This document shows, piece by piece, positions 32,450 through 36,155 of a stretch of 36,155 bases of DNA. Where the stretch lies: the NCBI GenBank assembly GCA_028824715.1, contig JAPPCV010000026.1, forward strand, positions 1-36,155, given 5' to 3'. The translations under genes and the position numbers were made by a program. Within the stretch, counting starts at the first letter, position 1; the number at the start of each line of letters is the position of its first letter. Under the pieces are notes generated by a model, which saw only the letters and a program-made list of their open reading frames with translations, had not been told where the DNA came from and did no database searches. Source of the stretch: Boseongicola sp. Its GTDB lineage: Bacteria > Pseudomonadota > Alphaproteobacteria > Rhodobacterales > Rhodobacteraceae.

Positions 32450-32800
32450 CCTAAACGAAAGGATGACACCTTTCGAAGCTCCGGTTTCGCGGCACGACGC
32501 TGTGCACCGGAGAAAGTGCTGACAACATCCATTTGTTGCTCCGGCAACCTGTGTCGGGGACCGGCGCAACTGGACGGGCGAGAGGCGGTCGCGTTGGCAA
32601 CCTCCACTGACTCGCCAACACTGAGGCGCCGTGCAGAGGCATGGCGACTTTGGGCGGTCGAATTGCCGAGCATGGCGAAAGCCGATCTGCGGCCCGCGTG
32701 CAGTTCCACACGACAAGTTCGCATGTTTCGGACATGTACGCCCAGCCTTCATCGGCGGGGCGTTTCCCGCATGTCAACCATTCCTTGTAAGCCCCCACGC
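32450..32800 (-). repeat. Right arm of the diverged inverted repeat
   Basis: The reverse complement of this segment resembles 31239-31460. It carries about 130 extra bases (roughly 32500-32632) that are absent from the left arm. No intact reading frame is conserved between the two arms, so a non-coding repeat or decayed element is more likely than a gene pair. Confidence 0.6.
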
Positions 32801-33413
32801 AATCTGGCGGGTCCGGATCTGCCTTGTCACGATTCGACCCGGTCCCGGCTTTGAGGGCTGGCCATTCGCTTGAACACCGACGCCGCAGCCCGTGGCGGAG
32901 CATACTGCCGTCATTGCGCCGATCTTCACCTGTCAAATTGCCAGAGCGGCCTGACAGGATCCGGGACATCGAGTGCGCTGCAGGCCTTCTCTACGGAGCC
33001 AGCATTCCCTTCTGCCTCCGCCTCGCCACTTGTCCGATCCGGAAGATCGCGATCCAACAAGTTCTCAACCCGGGGTTCGCGCAGTTCATGCAATTCCGTT
33101 TCCAGAATCAACCGGCACAACTCGTTCAGCACGCCAGCCAGACGATCAACGTGGAAGCGGAATCGCGGCATCCTTTCTTGGATCAGCCGTGCTGCAAGCA
33201 CCGCATGTTCCCCATCGCGCAGCTTCCTTGAGCCACCAGCCCCGCGCGGTCCTCGCCCATTCACGAAGGCGATTCGGGGAGCGCGACCGGGCAGGTCGTC
33301 CCTTGCCTTCTTCATGAGGGGGAAATAGGTTCCGCTCCAGGACTTGCCGGCATGGCGCCGGGGCTTCCGTTTCGCCTGGCCGGCAGGGCATGCAGGAAAT
33401 GGAGGAGCGTTCG
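32801..33413. other. Intergenic stretch without a supported gene
   Basis: A minus-strand frame (32926-33315, 129 codons) is open but has no ribosome site and no recognisable domain. The overlapping plus-strand frames are serine- and arginine-rich, like antisense translations. I do not call a gene. The 5' leader of the symporter gene lies at the right end. Confidence 0.4.
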
Positions 33414-34808
33414 ATGGACCGGTTGAATTCCATAATTGACTCGATCAATGCGTTTGCGTGGGGGCCACCCATGCTCGGCATACTCGGCGTGACCGGTGTT
33501 CTCCTGACACTGGGCCTTGTTTTCATGCCCTGGCGCAGGGTTGGTTACGGGTTCCGTCTCTTGTTCGACAAGGAGACCGTCGGCCAGGGCGAGGTCAAGC
33601 CGTTCAACGCGCTGATGACGGCGCTGTCGGCGACCGTCGGCACCGGGAACATTGCAGGAGTGGCAACAGCGATCGCGCTGGGCGGCCCGGGAGCGATCTT
33701 CTACATGTGGCTGATTGCTCTCTTCGGCATGGCGACCAAGTATGCGGAGGCGGTCTGCGCGGTGACCTACCGCGAAGTGGACGCGACCGGCAAGTATGTC
33801 GGCGGGCCCATGTACTATCTGCGCAACGGCGTCGGCGAATTTGCCCCTGAACTCGGCAAGTGGCTTGGCATCGCCTTTGCGGTCTTCGGGGCGATAGCCG
33901 CGTTTGGCATAGGCAATGCGGTCCAGGTCAACTCGATGGCCGCCGCCCTCGGCGGCAGCTTCAACGTTCCGACATGGATTACGGGCATTGTTGTCGCCGC
34001 GCTGGCGGGATTCGTCATAATCGGCGGGATCAGCCGGATCGGCGAGGTGGCCGGCAAGCTCGTGCCCGCCATGATCGTGCTCTACGTCGGCACAGCGCTC
34101 CTGATCATCATCATCAACATCACGGAAGTCCCTTCGGCCATCGGAATGATCTTCACCCATGCATTCACGCCAGCCGCCGCAACTGGCGGGTTTGCGGGCG
34201 CTGCCGTAGCGGCGGCAATCCGCTTCGGCGTCGCCCGGGGCGTTTTCTCCAACGAGTCCGGACTGGGCTCGGCAGCCATCGCCCATGCGGCGGCGCAGAC
34301 CAACAGCCCCGTCAGGCAGGGCGTCATCGCGATGCTTGGGACCTTCATCGACACCATCATTGTCTGCACGATGACGGCTCTGGTCATCCTGACCTCGGGC
34401 GCATGGACCATGACCGGTGCCGACGGCGGCGGGTTGACGGGTGCAATTCTTACGTCGACCAGCTACGAGACGTCGATTGCCGGTGGCCAGTACATTGTCA
34501 CGATCGCGCTTGCAGTGTTTGCGTTCACGACGATTCTCGGCTGGTCATATTACGGGGAGCGGTGCTGGCAGTACCTGTTCAACGAGAGGAGCCTTCTCGT
34601 CTATCGGGCGCTCTGGATCCTGGCGGCGCTTGGGTTTGCGAACGTGAAGGTTGATTTCGTGTGGAACCTGTCGGACACGCTGAACGGGCTGATGGCGGTT
34701 CCCAACCTGATCGGCCTGATCCTGCTGGCGCCTATGGTGTTCAGGGTGACGCGCCATTACTTCGAGGACGAGGGAATGCCGCTGGCGAGGCCGCTCAAGA
34801 AGGCCTGA
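33414..34808 (+). CDS. Sodium/alanine (AGCS-family) amino acid symporter
   Basis: The 464-residue product has about eleven membrane segments. It carries the family hallmarks ALSATVGTGNIAGVATAIALGGPGAIFYMW, GMATKYAEAVCAVTYRE and FSNESGLGSAAIAHAAA. AGCS proteins bring alanine, glycine or related small amino acids in with sodium. A GGAGGAG site lies just before the ATG at 33414. The frame runs upstream to 33390, but that start has no site. It is followed after 481 bases by the M19 homologue. A dipeptidase next to an amino acid symporter suggests peptide use. Confidence 0.93.
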   Translation: MDRLNSIIDSINAFAWGPPMLGILGVTGVLLTLGLVFMPWRRVGYGFRLLFDKETVGQGEVKPFNALMTALSATVGTGNIAGVATAIALGGPGAIFYMWLIALFGMATKYAEAVCAVTYREVDATGKYVGGPMYYLRNGVGEFAPELGKWLGIAFAVFGAIAAFGIGNAVQVNSMAAALGGSFNVPTWITGIVVAALAGFVIIGGISRIGEVAGKLVPAMIVLYVGTALLIIIINITEVPSAIGMIFTHAFTPAAATGGFAGAAVAAAIRFGVARGVFSNESGLGSAAIAHAAAQTNSPVRQGVIAMLGTFIDTIIVCTMTALVILTSGAWTMTGADGGGLTGAILTSTSYETSIAGGQYIVTIALAVFAFTTILGWSYYGERCWQYLFNERSLLVYRALWILAALGFANVKVDFVWNLSDTLNGLMAVPNLIGLILLAPMVFRVTRHYFEDEGMPLARPLKKA

Positions 34809-34839
34809 CCGCAACGGGAGCGTGCACAGCGGGCGGAAC

Positions 34840-34865
34840 GCCTGCTTGCCGGGCCCGGCGCAGGC
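34840..34865 (+). terminator. GC-rich hairpin after the symporter gene
   Basis: gcctgc (34840-34845) pairs with gcaggc (34860-34865), and inside lies the palindrome gccgggcccggc (34848-34859). It begins 32 bases after the stop. No T-run follows, so it may be a Rho-assisted or weak terminator. Confidence 0.4.
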
Positions 34866-35289
34866 TCCGTCATTGCCTTGGCGGCATGCGTGCCATCCAC
34901 GCGGTGGACGCGAGGCGCATGTCGCTGCCGAAGTGCGGCATGCTCAGGGGAGCTGTTGCGAGAGGCCGCGGCGAATTGAAGTGACAGGAACCGGATTCGC
35001 CTGACGGTCGGCTCCAACACCGAGCTGGGCGTCTGCGAGGGACGGATCAGGCGATCAACGGCAGCCGCAAGATGCAGCGGCGCCGTCCTGCCGGCTTCGA
35101 CAGAACCGGCACGGTTCAGGTTCGTCCGTCCCGCAACCAGGAAGCGAGCCATCGGGACGCCAACGTTGCCGTCCATTGACCAGTTCCTGAAGCCGGCATC
35201 GCACAAGGCTTGACGGTCGCGATGATGGGTGGTCGGGTCTGCACGAATGTTGCCGGTTGACCTCGGGGCAAAGTGGAGGCGCGCGTTTC
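34866..35289. other. Intergenic region with no supported gene
   Basis: No frame on either strand has a ribosome site with a recognisable domain. It contains the leader of the M19 gene, with GGAGG at 35274-35278. Confidence 0.4.
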
Positions 35290-36155
35290 GTGCGGATAGA
35301 CGGACTTCAATACGCGAACTGGTCTGAGAGGATCTTCCGCCAGATGCGCGAAGGTGGACTCGACGCCGTTCACGCAACCGTTGCCTACCATGAATCCTTT
35401 CGCGAGGCGGTGCTGAATCTCGAACTCTGGAACCGTTGGTTCGAAACCTATCCGGACCTGATAACGAAAGGGTTGACGGCGGACGATGTCAAATGCGCCC
35501 GGGAGACCGGCCGCACGGCAATCTTCTTCGGCTTCCAGAATCCGGGCCCCATCGAGGACGACATCGGCCTCGTCGAGATTTTCCACGCACTTGGCGTGCG
35601 CTTCATGCAGCTGAGCTACAACAACCAGTCGCTCTTGGCGACAGGTTGCTACGAGAAGGAAGACAGCGGCATCACGCGCATGGGCCGACAGGTCATCCGG
35701 GAGATGAACCGTGTCGGCCTTGTGGTGGACATGAGCCATTCCGCGGATCGCTCGACGATCGAGGCTGCAGAGATATCGGAGTGCCCGATTGCGATCACGC
35801 ACGCGAATCCTCACGAGTGGGCGCCTGCCTTGCGCAACAAGAAGGCCGATGTGATTCGGGCCGTTACCGAATCCGGTGGCATGCTGGGGTTTTCGCTCTA
35901 CCCGCATCACCTCAAGGACAAGTCCAGGTGCACCATCGAAAGCTTCTGCGAGATGATCGCGCGGACCGTTGACGCCTTTGGCACGGAACATTTCGGCATA
36001 GGTTCGGATCTCTGCCAGGATCAGCCGGACAGCGTGGTTGAATGGATGCGCACCGGGCGCTGGACGAAGGAGATTGACCATGGGGAGGGATCGGCAACTT
36101 CGCCCGGGTTCCCGCCAATGCCAGACTGGTTCCAGGACAATCGGGACTTCGCGAA
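35290..36155 (+). CDS. Peptidase M19 (membrane dipeptidase) homologue, partial at the right edge
   Basis: From the GTG at 35290 the frame reads VRIDGLQYANWSERIFRQM and continues open to the window end (288 codons seen; full members have about 330-400). Family segments include GLVEIFHALGVRFMQLSYNNQS, GLVVDMSHSADRSTIEA, AITHANP and the late FGIGSDL. The two later zinc-ligand histidines (in DMSHS and ITHAN) are kept. The early HxD is absent (IDGLQY instead of the usual DGHND), and the bridging glutamate region reads FGFQNPG, with Q where E is expected. The enzyme may therefore bind metals differently or act on a different substrate. A GGAGG site lies 11 bases before the GTG. Confidence 0.85.
   Translation, partial: MRIDGLQYANWSERIFRQMREGGLDAVHATVAYHESFREAVLNLELWNRWFETYPDLITKGLTADDVKCARETGRTAIFFGFQNPGPIEDDIGLVEIFHALGVRFMQLSYNNQSLLATGCYEKEDSGITRMGRQVIREMNRVGLVVDMSHSADRSTIEAAEISECPIAITHANPHEWAPALRNKKADVIRAVTESGGMLGFSLYPHHLKDKSRCTIESFCEMIARTVDAFGTEHFGIGSDLCQDQPDSVVEWMRTGRWTKEIDHGEGSATSPGFPPMPDWFQDNRDFA

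Noticed and set aside
32926-33315. 129-codon open frame on the minus strand
   Set aside because: It has no ribosome site and no domain that I recognise. The opposite strand has equally long frames, which suggests chance openness in GC-rich DNA.

Overview
The window looks like a chromosomal segment of a GC-rich alphaproteobacterium. The basis is the GC-rich codon use, a bacterial-type AspRS divergent from carB, and Tat- and Sec-exported ABC binding proteins. GlmM and the YgfZ/GcvT-like folate protein are ordinary housekeeping genes and occupy the right-centre. Several IS remnants and pseudogenes suggest some genome decay or frequent transfer. The species cannot be named from the sequence alone.

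Layout. (1) 126-2591: a decayed ISKra4-family insertion sequence that still has terminal inverted repeats and a 9-bp target duplication. Its transposase is split and frameshifted. Its interior holds an IS630 transposase tail and a membrane-protein gene. (2) 2718-18824: a 16-kb amine/amide utilisation cluster. It encodes a PotD-like binding protein, a tandem cyclase-family hydrolase, PotB- and PotC-like permeases, a class I/II aminotransferase, an aldehyde dehydrogenase and a RidA protein. A divergent GntR/FCD regulator follows, then a PotA-like ATPase, a class III aminotransferase, an amidase, a second (polar amino acid) ABC importer without its own ATPase, and a 652-residue fusion of an Asp/Glu racemase-superfamily domain to a class III aminotransferase. 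(3) 18825-21900: an unstable zone with an IS21 fragment, tRNA-Arg(CCG), a FitAB-type toxin-antitoxin islet closed by a degenerate copy of the tRNA 3' end, a half-size DMT transporter and a LacI-family pseudogene. (4) 21931-31110: housekeeping genes carB, aspS, a GNAT acetyltransferase, glmM, a family 2 glycosyltransferase and a ygfZ-like gene. (5) 31111-32870: a DUF4160/DUF2442 pair between diverged inverted repeats. (6) 33414-36155: an AGCS sodium/amino acid symporter and a peptidase M19 homologue cut by the window edge.

How the genes could work together (inference). The two importers bring in a polyamine-like or amino-acid-like compound, probably N-acylated or an amide. The cyclase hydrolase and the amidase would cleave the amide bond, the aminotransferases would remove amino groups, the aldehyde dehydrogenase would oxidise the resulting semialdehyde, and RidA would clear reactive enamine intermediates. 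The GntR/FCD regulator sits in the middle, and AT-rich TTGT-type inverted repeats lie upstream of both binding-protein genes, so one regulator may control both halves. The substrate is not identifiable from the sequence. The racemase-aminotransferase fusion and the tandem hydrolase with a dead N-terminal half are the most unusual components.
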